Below are positions 1 through 7,916 of a stretch of DNA of 53,041 bases, piece by piece. Below the pieces are notes generated by a model. The model worked only from the letters and a program-made list of their open reading frames with translations. It made no database searches and was not told the origin of the DNA. The stretch's first letter is position 1; every line of letters starts with the position of its first letter. Source of the stretch: Xylanimonas oleitrophica (lineage in GTDB: Bacteria > Actinomycetota > Actinomycetes > Actinomycetales > Cellulomonadaceae). The stretch is taken from contig NZ_QKWH01000017.1 of the NCBI RefSeq assembly GCF_003244315.1, positions 1-53,041 on the forward strand, in the 5' to 3' direction. The position numbers were made by a program, and so were the translations under genes.

Positions 1-2
1 CC

Positions 3-257
3 CAGCCCGCCCAGCAGCCCGCCCAGCCCACCCACCAGCCCACCCACCAGGCGGGCAGCTCGGCGGGCGTGGTGCGGTCCCTGCTGGACCGGATGCCGCG
101 CACGGGTGCGGACGTGCTCGCGGTGGGCGCGCTCGCGGCGGCCCTCGTGGTGGCCGGCGGGGTGGTCCTGGGCCGCCGTCGCCGGGCCGCGTCGGCCCAG
201 GCCGGCGGGCACCGCTCGGCGGACGGCTCCGGCACGGGGAGCCGCAGGGCACGCTGA
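3..257 (+). CDS. C-terminal end of a cell-surface protein (partial)
   Basis: The reading frame is open from the left edge to a TGA at 255-257, so only the last 84 residues are visible. They start with a Pro/Gln/Ala/Thr/His-rich stretch of short repeats (PAQQP, PTHQ), a wall-spanning type of sequence. Then comes MPRTG at about residue 33, a hydrophobic stretch (VLAVGALAAALVVAGGVVLG) and a RRRR cluster. This order (sorting-like motif, membrane segment, positive charges) is that of a sortase substrate, but MPRTG is not a canonical LPxTG and about 25 residues follow the charged cluster, so a simple membrane anchor is also possible. The catalytic or binding part lies left of the window. Confidence 0.6.
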   Translation, partial: QPAQQPAQPTHQPTHQAGSSAGVVRSLLDRMPRTGADVLAVGALAAALVVAGGVVLGRRRRAASAQAGGHRSADGSGTGSRRAR

Positions 258-274
258 CGGGCACCGTGAGGTGA

Positions 275-306
275 CTCGCCCCACGGTCTGCGGACCGTGG
301 GGCGAG
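275..306 (+). terminator. Hairpin terminator after the surface-protein gene
   Basis: A perfect 14-bp inverted repeat (CTCGCCCCACGGTC, loop TGCG, GACCGTGGGGCGAG) starts 17 bp after the stop codon. No T-tract follows, as is usual in high-GC actinobacteria. Confidence 0.75.
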
Positions 307-349
307 ACCATGAGGCCAGGCCCGGCGGCGGGGGTTACCGTGGTCGGTC

Positions 350-1786
350 GTGACGAACGACCAGACCCGGACCTCGGCGCCGGGCCTCGCCTCTGCCCCC
401 GAGCCGCTCGCCCACGGTCTGCGGCCGCGGCACCTGACGATGATGGGGCTCGGCTCCGCGATCGGTGCGGGCCTCTTCCTCGGCTCGGGCGAGGGCATCG
501 CGACCGCCGGCCCCGCCGTGCTGGTCAGCTATGCCATCGCGGGCGCCATCGTGGTGCTGGTGATGCGGATGCTGGCCGAGATGGCCTCCGCCGTGCCCGC
601 CAGCGGCTCCTTCTCGGTGTACGCCGAGGTGGCGCTGGGCCGCTGGGCCGGGTTCCTGCTCGGCTGGCTCTACTGGTTCATGCTCATCATGGTGCTGGGC
701 GTCGAGGTGACGGGTGTGGCCGGCATCGTGCACGGCTGGTGGCCGCAGGTGCCGCAGTGGACGGTCGCCGCCGTGGTGGTGGCGGTGTTCGCGGCGGTGA
801 ACCTGTCCGGGGTGCGCAACTTCGGCGAGGCGGAGTTCTGGTTCGCGGCGATCAAGGTGGCCGCGATCGTGGGCTTCCTGGTGGTGGGCGCGCTGCTCGT
901 GGTGGGGATCATCCCGACCGCCGGGCCGGGCCTGGCCGACTGGGGCGCGCACGGCGGGTTCGCGCCGGCGGGCCTGGCGGGGGTGGCCGCCGGTCTGCTG
1001 GTGGTGGTCTTCGCGTTCGGCGGCATCGAGATCGTGGCGATCGCGGCGGCGGAGGCGCGCGACCCGAGCAACGCCGTCGCCCGTGCCACGCGCACGATCC
1101 TGTGGCGCATCCTGTTCTTCTACGTGGGTGCCGTGGCGATCATGGTGGCCCTGATCCCGTGGGACGACGCCGGTGGCCTGGCCTCCCCGTTCGTCACCGT
1201 GCTGGAGCACGCGGGCCTGGGCGGTGCCGCGCGGCTGATGGAGGTCGTCGTCGTGCTGGCGCTGCTGAGCGCCTACAACGCCCAGATCTACGGCACCTCG
1301 AGGATGCTGTTCTCGCTCGGGGAGCGGGGTGACGCCCCGCGCCCGGTGACGGGCGTGGCGGGCAACGGCGTGCCGTGGGTGGCGGTGCTGGTCTCGACGG
1401 CGTTCGGCGTGGTCGCGGTGGTGCTCAACGCGGTGCTGCCGCAGGCGCTGCTGGGCGTGCTGCTGAACGCGGTGGGCTCGGCGCTGCTGGTGGTGTGGAT
1501 CCTGGTGGCGGTGTCACAGCTGCGGCTGCGCCCGCGCCTGGAGGCGGAGGCGCGCGAGCGCGGCGAGCGCCTGGCGGTGCGCACGTGGGCGTACCCGTGG
1601 CTGACGTGGGCGACGCTCGCGGGGCTGGCGGCGGTGATCGTGCTGATGCTCTCGGACGCCGCGGCGCGGGCCCAGCTCGCGGCCACGGCGGGCCTGGTGC
1701 TGGTGATCCTGGCCTGCTACGCGGTGACGACGGCGGTCAAGGGACGGCGCTCGCGGGCGCCGTCGGTGGGCGCTGCCGCGGAGTAG
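350..1786 (+). CDS. Amino-acid permease, APC superfamily
   Basis: 478-aa polytopic inner-membrane protein that should import an amino acid by proton symport. After about 30 cytoplasmic residues comes GLGSAIGAGLFLGSGEGI, the glycine-rich first helix of the APC (AAT) family that binds the amino-acid carboxylate and amino groups. About 12 hydrophobic segments follow, with a conserved EMASAVPASGSFSVYA stretch after helix 2. The GTG start at 350 gives the family's normal N-terminus. Length and motifs resemble the CycA/AnsP/ProY group; the substrate cannot be read from the sequence. It stands alone between a terminator and the nrdD operator, whose first box begins directly at its stop codon. Confidence 0.88.
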   Translation: MTNDQTRTSAPGLASAPEPLAHGLRPRHLTMMGLGSAIGAGLFLGSGEGIATAGPAVLVSYAIAGAIVVLVMRMLAEMASAVPASGSFSVYAEVALGRWAGFLLGWLYWFMLIMVLGVEVTGVAGIVHGWWPQVPQWTVAAVVVAVFAAVNLSGVRNFGEAEFWFAAIKVAAIVGFLVVGALLVVGIIPTAGPGLADWGAHGGFAPAGLAGVAAGLLVVVFAFGGIEIVAIAAAEARDPSNAVARATRTILWRILFFYVGAVAIMVALIPWDDAGGLASPFVTVLEHAGLGGAARLMEVVVVLALLSAYNAQIYGTSRMLFSLGERGDAPRPVTGVAGNGVPWVAVLVSTAFGVVAVVLNAVLPQALLGVLLNAVGSALLVVWILVAVSQLRLRPRLEAEARERGERLAVRTWAYPWLTWATLAGLAAVIVLMLSDAAARAQLAATAGLVLVILACYAVTTAVKGRRSRAPSVGAAAE

Positions 1787-1833
1787 CCCCTACATGTAGG
1801 GGTGGGTGCGACGGGCGCCACAAGATGTTGTCA
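1787..1833 (+). promoter_or_regulatory. Tandem NrdR-type operator upstream of nrdD
   Basis: Two 16-bp imperfect or perfect palindromes lie before nrdD: CCCCTACATGTAGGGG (1787-1802) and CCACAAGATGTTGTCA (1818-1833). Their starts are 31 bp apart, three helical turns, the spacing known for paired NrdR boxes, and both resemble the actinobacterial pattern with a central TACATGTA or ACAAGATGTTGT core. NrdR represses ribonucleotide reductase genes when dNTP/ATP levels are high. The assignment is from pattern and position; NrdR itself is not in the window. Confidence 0.7.
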
Positions 1834-1918
1834 CAAAACACGCCGTCACCCTGCTTGTGAAGCCCTTCACGCGGTGCCAGTCTCGCTGTGGACAGACCAC
1901 TGCGAGAAGGAGTCACCC

Positions 1919-3703
1919 GTGGGCCGCACCATCGACGTCGCCACCACCATCGGCGAGTACCTCGACCGCTCCGACTGGCGCGTGCGCGCCAACGCCAACC
2001 AGGGCTACTCCCTGGGCGGCCTCGTCCTGAACGTGGCCGGCAAGGTCACCGCCAACTACTGGCTCGACGAGGTGTACTCGCCCGAGCTCGGCGAGGCCCA
2101 CCGCAGCGGCGACCTCCACGTGCACGACCTCGACGTGCTCGGCGGGTACTGCGCCGGCTGGTCGCTGCGCCAGCTCCTCCAGGAAGGGTTCGGCGGCGTG
2201 CCCGGCACGATCGACTCCGGCCCCGCCAAGCACTTCTCCAGCGCCCTCGGCCAGGTGGTCAACTTCCTCGGCACCCTGCAGAACGAGTGGGCCGGCGCCC
2301 AGGCGTTCAGCAGCTTCGACACCCTCCTCGCCCCGTACGTCCGCCTCGACGGCCTCACCTACGAGCAGGTCCACCAGGGGATCCAGGAGCTCGTCCACAA
2401 CCTCAACGTGCCCTCCCGATGGGGCACCCAGACGCCGTTCACCAACCTCACCTTCGACCTCGTCGTCCCCGACGACCTCGCCGGCACCCACCCCGTCGTC
2501 GGCGACCAGGTCTGCGACTTCACCTACGCCGACCTCACCGCCGAGATGGCGATGATCAACGAGGCGTTCGTCGACGTCATGACCGCGGGCGACGCCAGCG
2601 GCCGCGCGTTCACCTTCCCCATCCCCACCTACAACATCACCGCCGACTTCGACTGGGACGCCCCGGTGGCCGACAAGATCTTCGCGATGACGGCCAAGTA
2701 CGGCACGCCCTACTTCCAGAACTTCGTGAGCTCGGACCTCAACCCGGGCGACGTGCGCTCCATGTGCTGCCGCCTCCAGCTCGACCTGCGGGAGCTGCTC
2801 AAGCGCGGCAACGGCCTGTTCGGCTCCGGCGAGCAGACCGGATCCATCGGCGTCGTCACCGTGAACATGGCCCGGCTCGGCTACCTGCACGCCGGGTCCT
2901 GGACCGACCTGCTCGAGGCCCTCGACCGGCTGGTCGCCCTCGCCGTCGAGTCCCTGGAGATCAAGCGCGCCACCGTGCAGCGCCTCATGGACGACGGCCT
3001 GTTCCCCTACAGCAGGCGCTACCTGGGCACCCTGGACGCCCACTTCTCCACCATCGGCGTCAACGGCGTCAACGAGATGATCCGCAACTTCACGCTCGAC
3101 GAGCACGACATCACCAGCGACGCCGGGCGCCTCATGGCCCTGGAGGTGCTCGACCACGTGCGCGCCCGCATGGTCGAGGCGCAGGAGGCCACCGGGCACC
3201 TGTACAACCTGGAGGCCACCCCGGCCGAGGGCACCACCTACCGGTTCGCCCGCGAGGACCGCGCCCGGTTCGCCGACATCATCCAGGCCGGCACGGACGA
3301 CGAGCCGTACTACACCAACTCCACCCAGCTCCCCGTGGCGTTCACCCACGACCCGTTCGAGGCGCTGGAGCAGCAGGAGGAGCTGCAGACCCGGTACACC
3401 GGCGGCACCGTGCTGCACCTGTACATGGGCGAGCGGATCAGCGACGCGCAGGCGTGCAAGCGGCTGGTGCGCCGGGCGCTCGAGGGGTTCCGCCTGCCGT
3501 ACATCACCGTCACGCCCACGTTCTCGGTGTGCGACGCGCACGGGTACCTGACCGGTGAGCAGCTCACCTGCCCCACGTGCGGGGCCGAGACGGAGGTGTG
3601 GACGCGCGTCATGGGGTACCTGCGGCCCGTGTCGAGCTTCAACACCGGCAAGCAGGGGGAGTACCACGAGCGGGTGACCTTCCGTGAGCCGGCGGCCGTC
3701 TGA
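1919..3703 (+). CDS. nrdD: Anaerobic (class III) ribonucleoside-triphosphate reductase
   Basis: 594-aa glycyl-radical enzyme that reduces ribonucleotides to deoxyribonucleotides without oxygen. The GTG start at 1919 is chosen because AGAAGGAG (1905-1912) sits 6 nt upstream and homology-like sequence begins there; the frame is open further upstream but runs through the operator. Visible marks are HVHDLD near residue 65, the active-site region SMCCRLQLDL, a C-terminal zinc site (SVC...CPTC) and the glycyl-radical motif RVMGYLRPVSSFN. There is no N-terminal ATP-cone, so dATP allosteric inhibition through that domain is absent, as in the shorter NrdD forms. It overlaps nrdG by 20 nt, so the two are made together. 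Two NrdR-like boxes lie upstream. Confidence 0.95.
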   Translation: MGRTIDVATTIGEYLDRSDWRVRANANQGYSLGGLVLNVAGKVTANYWLDEVYSPELGEAHRSGDLHVHDLDVLGGYCAGWSLRQLLQEGFGGVPGTIDSGPAKHFSSALGQVVNFLGTLQNEWAGAQAFSSFDTLLAPYVRLDGLTYEQVHQGIQELVHNLNVPSRWGTQTPFTNLTFDLVVPDDLAGTHPVVGDQVCDFTYADLTAEMAMINEAFVDVMTAGDASGRAFTFPIPTYNITADFDWDAPVADKIFAMTAKYGTPYFQNFVSSDLNPGDVRSMCCRLQLDLRELLKRGNGLFGSGEQTGSIGVVTVNMARLGYLHAGSWTDLLEALDRLVALAVESLEIKRATVQRLMDDGLFPYSRRYLGTLDAHFSTIGVNGVNEMIRNFTLDEHDITSDAGRLMALEVLDHVRARMVEAQEATGHLYNLEATPAEGTTYRFAREDRARFADIIQAGTDDEPYYTNSTQLPVAFTHDPFEALEQQEELQTRYTGGTVLHLYMGERISDAQACKRLVRRALEGFRLPYITVTPTFSVCDAHGYLTGEQLTCPTCGAETEVWTRVMGYLRPVSSFNTGKQGEYHERVTFREPAAV

Positions 3704-4403
3704 CACCGGGGCGGGGGAGCCGGTGGTGGCGGGGCTGGTGCGGCTGTCCACCGTGGACTGGCCCGGCAGGCTCGCGGCCGTCGTGTTCCTCCAGGGGTGC
3801 CCGTGGCGGTGCACCTACTGCCACAACGACGCCATCCTCGACCCGCGGGCGCCCGCTGCGGTGCCGTGGGGCGAGGTGCTGGCGTTCCTCGACCGGCGGC
3901 GGGGCCTGCTCGACGGCGTGGTGTTCTCCGGCGGGGAGCCCACGATGTCCGCGGCGCTGCCCGCGGCCGTCGACGCCGTGCGCGAGCGCGGCTTCGCCGT
4001 CGGCCTCCACACCGGTGGCCCGTGGCCCCGGCGGCTGGCCACCCTGCTGGACAGCGGCCGGCTCGACTGGGTGGGCCTCGACGTCAAGCACCTGCCCGAG
4101 CGGTACGGGGCCGTGACGGGTGCGGCACCGTCGGGCCGGGCGGCCTGGCGGTCGCTGGAGGTGCTGCTCGCCTCCGGCGTCGACCACGAGGTGCGCACCA
4201 CGGTGGACCCCACCGCCCACACGCGTGCTGAGGTGCTCGAGCTCGCGGCCCGCCTGCGGGCCGCGGGCGTGCGCCGGCACGTGCTCCAGGAGGTGCGGCC
4301 CGACGGCGCCGCCGCGGCCCACGCCGACGCGCTGACCGGGTGGCGGCTGGCCGACCTGGTGGGCGACGGCGAGCTGCCCGGCGTGGAGCGCCGGACCGCC
4401 TGA
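3684..4403 (+). CDS. nrdG: Anaerobic ribonucleotide reductase activating protein (radical SAM)
   Basis: 239-aa radical-SAM enzyme that uses a 4Fe-4S cluster and S-adenosylmethionine to generate the glycyl radical on NrdD. The cluster motif CxxxCxxC is seen as GCPWRCTYCHN near residue 40, followed by the GGEP motif (FSGGEPTMS) that contacts SAM. The GTG start at 3684 lies inside the end of nrdD (20-nt overlap), indicating translational coupling. It is longer than the E. coli NrdG (about 155 aa) and has a full-size radical-SAM barrel, as in the NrdG2/pyruvate-formate-lyase-activase-like group. It ends 4 bp from the convergent ndh gene. Confidence 0.93.
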   Translation: MSRRPSDTGAGEPVVAGLVRLSTVDWPGRLAAVVFLQGCPWRCTYCHNDAILDPRAPAAVPWGEVLAFLDRRRGLLDGVVFSGGEPTMSAALPAAVDAVRERGFAVGLHTGGPWPRRLATLLDSGRLDWVGLDVKHLPERYGAVTGAAPSGRAAWRSLEVLLASGVDHEVRTTVDPTAHTRAEVLELAARLRAAGVRRHVLQEVRPDGAAAAHADALTGWRLADLVGDGELPGVERRTA

Positions 4404-4407
4404 GAGG

Positions 4408-5847
4408 TCAGGCGCCCGCGGTGCCCGACGTCTTCCCGCCGGCCGCCGGCGTGCTGGGCGCCGCTTCGGCGGGCGCCGTGCCGTCCGGCGTCGTCGTCCC
4501 GTCCGGCTGCGGCTCGGCGGGGTCCGTGGTCTCGGGCTCCGCCGGGTCCGGCGCCCGCTTGGGCGGCCGGACGGTGGGCACGTCGCCCACGATCGGGATG
4601 GGGCGGCGATGGAACGGGAACCCGTACCGCGTGACCAGCCCGGCGAGCGTCGTGACCTTGTTGCGGGGGCCCACCAGGGACATGATGTGGACGAACAGCC
4701 ACACCAGCCACGCGGTGCCCGCGGTCAGCTTCACGCGCCAGCGCGTGAACGGCACGGCGATCTCCGCGATGGCCGCGCGACGGCCGATGACGGCCATGGT
4801 GCCCTTGTCGCGGTACCGCAGGCGGGCGGTGGGCCGCCCCTCCAGCAGCGCGCGGATGTTCCGGGCCACCAGCTTGCCGCCCTGGATGGCCGGCTGGGCG
4901 AGCTGCGGCAGGTCGTCGGGCCCCACCGCGATGTCCCCGACGGCGAACACGCGCGGCCGGCCCTCGACCTGAAGGTCCGGCCCGACGGCGATGCGCCCGC
5001 CGTGCCCGCGCGGCAGGTCCCAGGCGTCGACCTCCTCGTGGGGCGAGACGCCCGCGGACCACACGGTCAGGTCGGCGGGGATGCGGGTGCCGTCGGTGAG
5101 GACGACGCAGTCGGGCTGCACCTCGGCCACCCCGGCGCCCAGGTGCAGGGTGACACCGCGGTGCTCCAGCTCCTTCGCCGCGTACGCGCGCAGCTTGGGG
5201 TCGAACGCCTTGAGCAGCTCCTTGCCCCGCTGGACGATCTTGACCTCGAACGCGTCACCGTGGATCTCGGGGAACGCGGGGGCCAGGCCCGCGGTGCGCA
5301 GCTCGGCCAGGGCGCCCGCCACCTCGACACCCGTGGCGCCGCCGCCCACCACGACCACGCGCAGGCCGTCCTCCATCGTCTTGGTGAACGCCGAGTTCTC
5401 CAGCCGGATGAAGAGCTGGTCGCGGATCTTGAGCGCCTGCGACCGGGAGTACATCGGCAGCGCGTTCTCCTTGGCACCGGGCGTGCCGAAGAAGTTCACC
5501 GTGACACCGTTGGCGACCACCAGGTAGTCGAACGGCACCCACTCGTCGTTGAGGAGGTGGATGCGGCGGCCCTCGTGGTCGATGCCCACCAGGTGCTCGT
5601 GCACCACGCGCACGTTCTTCTGCTTCAGGTGCAGGCCGCGCAGCCAGTAGGTGACGTCACCGGGGTTCAGGCCGCCGGTGGCCACCTGGTAGAGCAGCGG
5701 CTGGAACGTGTTGTACACGCGCCGCTCGATCAGGGTGACCCGCACGGGGGCGTCCGCGAGACCCTTGACGACCGCCAGGCCGGCGAACCCGCCGCCGACC
5801 ACGACGACGTGCGGCAGGTCGGTGTCGTGCCCTGCGGTGTCCGTCAC
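4408..5847 (-). CDS. ndh: Type II NADH dehydrogenase (NDH-2)
   Basis: 479-aa flavoprotein that passes electrons from NADH to quinone without pumping protons, bound to the inner face of the membrane. Two Rossmann motifs are visible: VVVGGGFAGLAVVKGL near residue 15 for FAD and VVVGGGATGVEVAGAL near residue 175 for NADH. FAVGDIAV near residue 315 is the third FAD-contacting motif and QPAIQGGK, a quinone-site signature of the family, follows. A C-terminal amphipathic or hydrophobic stretch (TAGTAWLVWLFVHIMSL) probably anchors it. About 70 residues of Pro/Glu/Thr-rich tail end the protein. GTG start with GAGAGGAG upstream. Confidence 0.93.
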   Translation of the reverse strand: MTDTAGHDTDLPHVVVVGGGFAGLAVVKGLADAPVRVTLIERRVYNTFQPLLYQVATGGLNPGDVTYWLRGLHLKQKNVRVVHEHLVGIDHEGRRIHLLNDEWVPFDYLVVANGVTVNFFGTPGAKENALPMYSRSQALKIRDQLFIRLENSAFTKTMEDGLRVVVVGGGATGVEVAGALAELRTAGLAPAFPEIHGDAFEVKIVQRGKELLKAFDPKLRAYAAKELEHRGVTLHLGAGVAEVQPDCVVLTDGTRIPADLTVWSAGVSPHEEVDAWDLPRGHGGRIAVGPDLQVEGRPRVFAVGDIAVGPDDLPQLAQPAIQGGKLVARNIRALLEGRPTARLRYRDKGTMAVIGRRAAIAEIAVPFTRWRVKLTAGTAWLVWLFVHIMSLVGPRNKVTTLAGLVTRYGFPFHRRPIPIVGDVPTVRPPKRAPDPAEPETTDPAEPQPDGTTTPDGTAPAEAAPSTPAAGGKTSGTAGA

Positions 5848-6240
5848 CCGGTGCTCCTCTCGTGGCGTGCGGAGGGGAGTGAGACCGGCCGCCCCCTCCG
5901 AGGGCGCGTCCGCCGTCGTGGGTGGCGGGCGTCGCCGGCGACCGGCTCACCGTACGCGAGCCCCGGGTGCCCGACCAACCGCTGTGGCGTGCCGTGTTCG
6001 TCACCGTGCGCTCGGTGCTCCGACCCGCGCCGGCCGTGGCACGGGTGCCCTGCGTGCCCGGGTCGGGGCCAGGGTTCAGCCGACCGTCACCGGCAGGCCA
6101 CCGGCGGTCCAGGACCGCGTTCACCGGCCTGCCTAGCGTCGTGCGCGCCGGCCCGGGCGGGCTGCCGCGGGACGCCCGACGGCGGCACCGTCGGGCCGGA
6201 CCAGCACTCGCGGCCGTGGTGGTACGCCTAGGGTGCTCGC
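5848..6240. other. 393-bp divergent intergenic region
   Basis: This gap separates ndh (minus) from a GNAT gene (plus). I see no convincing gene in it: the open frames have no ribosome binding site and read as shadows. It holds a 9-bp perfect hairpin, GCCCGACGG/CCGTCGGGC (6174-6196), and the promoter of the GNAT gene near its right end. Confidence 0.5.
6229..6234 (+). promoter_or_regulatory. -10 hexamer of a leaderless gene
   Basis: TAGGGT ends 6 nt before the GTG at 6241, so transcription should start on or next to the start codon. There is no Shine-Dalgarno sequence. Confidence 0.5.
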
Positions 6241-6699
6241 GTGAGCACCCCGACCACCCCGGACATCCGCGCGGGCATCCCGGCAGGCGGCGACGCGTAC
6301 GTGCTGCACCCGACGGCGCCGAGCGTCGAGGAGTACGTGCGGCTGCGTGCCGTCTCCGGCCTCAGCCCGCGCACGCCCGAGCAGGCCGGGCCGGCCGTGG
6401 CGAACAGCTGGGCGTTCTGCCACGTGCGCGACGCCGCCGGGCAGGCCGTGGCGATGGGCCGGATCTTGGGCGACGGCGGCTGGTACTTCCACGTGGCCGA
6501 CATCGCGACGGACCCGGCCCACCAGCGGCGCGGGCTGGGCCGGCGCGTCATGACGTGGCTGCTCGCCCAGGTGGACGAGCGCGCTCCCGCCGACCCGTAC
6601 GTCACCCTCATGGCCGACGAGCCGGGGCGGCCCCTCTACCGCAGCCTCGGTTTCGTGGAGACGGCACCGCACAGCCTCGGCATGGTGCTGCGCCGCTGA
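6241..6699 (+). CDS. GNAT-family N-acetyltransferase
   Basis: 152-aa single-domain acetyltransferase. The acetyl-CoA-binding motif A is clear: VADIATDPAHQRRGLGRRVMTW near residue 85, with the R/Q-x-x-G-x-G/A signature. The C-terminal LYRSLGFVET is motif B of the GNAT fold. The acceptor is unknown. The GTG at 6241 lacks a ribosome binding site but has a -10 hexamer (TAGGGT) 6 nt upstream, pointing to a leaderless transcript. It ends 39 bp from the convergent histidine-phosphatase gene. Confidence 0.85.
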   Translation: MSTPTTPDIRAGIPAGGDAYVLHPTAPSVEEYVRLRAVSGLSPRTPEQAGPAVANSWAFCHVRDAAGQAVAMGRILGDGGWYFHVADIATDPAHQRRGLGRRVMTWLLAQVDERAPADPYVTLMADEPGRPLYRSLGFVETAPHSLGMVLRR

Positions 6700-6738
6700 G
6701 CCGCGGGCGAGCAGTGCCAGCGAGCGTCTCTGCGGGTG

Positions 6739-7377
6739 TCAGGGGGCGGGCGGCACGTTCCACCCCTCGACGGTGCGCAGGCCGTGCCCGTATCCGAGCA
6801 TCGAGATCGTGGCCGTGCCGAGCTCGAAGCGAGCGCCGAGGCGTGGGTCGATGTCGAGCCAGGCCGTGACGAGCACGCGCAGCAGGTGGCTGTGCGCCAC
6901 GAGCAGCACGTGGCCGCCGCGGTCGAGGGTCTGCTCCGCCCGCGCCACGACGGCCTGCGCGCGTGCGTGCACCTCCTCCAGCAGCTCGCCGGGGCGGCCG
7001 TCGGAGCGCTTCGGGTCGGGTGGCAGCACGCGGACGCCGTCGTCGAACACCTGGAACTCGTGGCCGATGATCTCGCTGACCTCGGCCGACGTGCGCCCGT
7101 CCACGGGGCCGTAGTCCCACTCGGCGAGGTTCTCGTCGACGACGGCGTCGGGGTACCCGGCGAGCTCGGCGGTGCGCCGGGCGCGGACGAGGGGCGAGGT
7201 GTAGACGGCGGCGAAGTCGTACGCGGCCAGGGCGCGGCCGGCGGTGCGCGCCTGCTCCTCGCCGGCGGCGGTCAGCGGGACGTCGGTGCGGCCGGTGTGC
7301 TGTCGGCTGACCGACCACGGTGTCTCGCCGTGGCGCAGGAGCACGAGCTGGGGGTCGGGCGCGGGCGTGAGGGCCAT
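6739..7377 (-). CDS. Histidine phosphatase family protein (phosphoglycerate-mutase-like)
   Basis: 212-aa member of the histidine phosphatase superfamily. LLRHGETPWS near residue 13 carries the catalytic histidine that is phosphorylated; VYTSPLVRARRTAEL has the second arginine, EWDYG the acid residue and VAHSHLLRVL the second histidine. This set matches the PhoE/GpmB-like phosphatases (sugar phosphates, alpha-ribazole phosphate and others); the substrate is not predictable. The ATG at 7377 is chosen because the family N-terminus starts about ten residues later; the frame is open 29 codons further but with no recognisable sequence. Confidence 0.85.
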   Translation of the reverse strand: MALTPAPDPQLVLLRHGETPWSVSRQHTGRTDVPLTAAGEEQARTAGRALAAYDFAAVYTSPLVRARRTAELAGYPDAVVDENLAEWDYGPVDGRTSAEVSEIIGHEFQVFDDGVRVLPPDPKRSDGRPGELLEEVHARAQAVVARAEQTLDRGGHVLLVAHSHLLRVLVTAWLDIDPRLGARFELGTATISMLGYGHGLRTVEGWNVPPAP

Positions 7378-7631
7378 GGTCCGATCGTCGTGCAGGGGCG
7401 GGGCAGTCGCTCGACGCACGGCGTCCACGGCCGCCCGTACGGAGCATGTGATCCGGAGTCTCACCGCGATGGAGACGGGGTGCCACCCGTTGCCTGCGAG
7501 AAGTGATCGGAGTCACACCGCTGCAGTGGCGAGCGGTACTGGGTCTCACCCAGAATGGACACCTTCCCGCGACGGTGCGGGAGTCGCGGGACGTGCCACC
7601 GAAGCCCGTGGGACCACATGAGGAGGCTGCG

Positions 7632-7775
7632 ATGACCGACAGCGAGACCCTGTACCGCTCGATCGCCAACCCCCGCCGCACGACCCTGGCGGGTCGCAAC
7701 CCGGCCGACGTCGCCGCGCCGATGCGTGACGACGCCACCCTGGTCGCCCTCGGCGAGGACGAGACCGAACGCTGA
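7632..7775 (+). CDS. Small hypothetical protein (47 aa)
   Basis: A 47-residue, charged, soluble protein with no membrane segment and no motif I recognise. Reasons to call it: an ATG at 7632 with GAGGAGG ending 5 nt upstream, a length matching the gap between its neighbours' signals, and a strong terminator 24 bp after its stop. The middle of the protein has ANPRRTTLAGRNPADVA and the end is acidic (ALGEDETER). The frame continues upstream to 7503 but without a ribosome binding site. Function unknown. Confidence 0.6.
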   Translation: MTDSETLYRSIANPRRTTLAGRNPADVAAPMRDDATLVALGEDETER

Positions 7776-7798
7776 CGGACCGCCAGGGCCCGGCCACG

Positions 7799-7840
7799 AC
7801 GGCGAAGGCCGCCTCCACCACGGGAGGCGGCCTTCGCCGT
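7799..7840. terminator. Bidirectional hairpin terminator
   Basis: A perfect 18-bp stem (7799-7816 and 7823-7840) with a 6-nt loop ACCACG, followed by six C. It lies between the 47-aa gene and the convergent glycosylase gene and can serve both. Confidence 0.85.
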
Positions 7841-7916
7841 CCCCCCAGACGCCGTCGGGCGGGCACTGGCGGGCGCCGCCGCCGAGCGCCGGTGCGCCCG
7901 CCTCGCACGGCCGGGC

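Noticed and set aside
1802-1918. N-terminal extension of NrdD (39 residues)
   Set aside because: The codons lie over the second NrdR-like box and contain no family sequence; AGAAGGAG points to GTG 1919.
1913-3814. 633-codon open frame antisense to nrdD
   Set aside because: A GC-skew shadow: no start signals, composition of Val/Gly/Arg/His typical of antisense frames, and nrdD is certain.
5922-6869. 315-codon frame across the ndh/GNAT intergenic region
   Set aside because: No ribosome binding site, Arg/Pro-rich, and it overlaps the GNAT gene in another frame.
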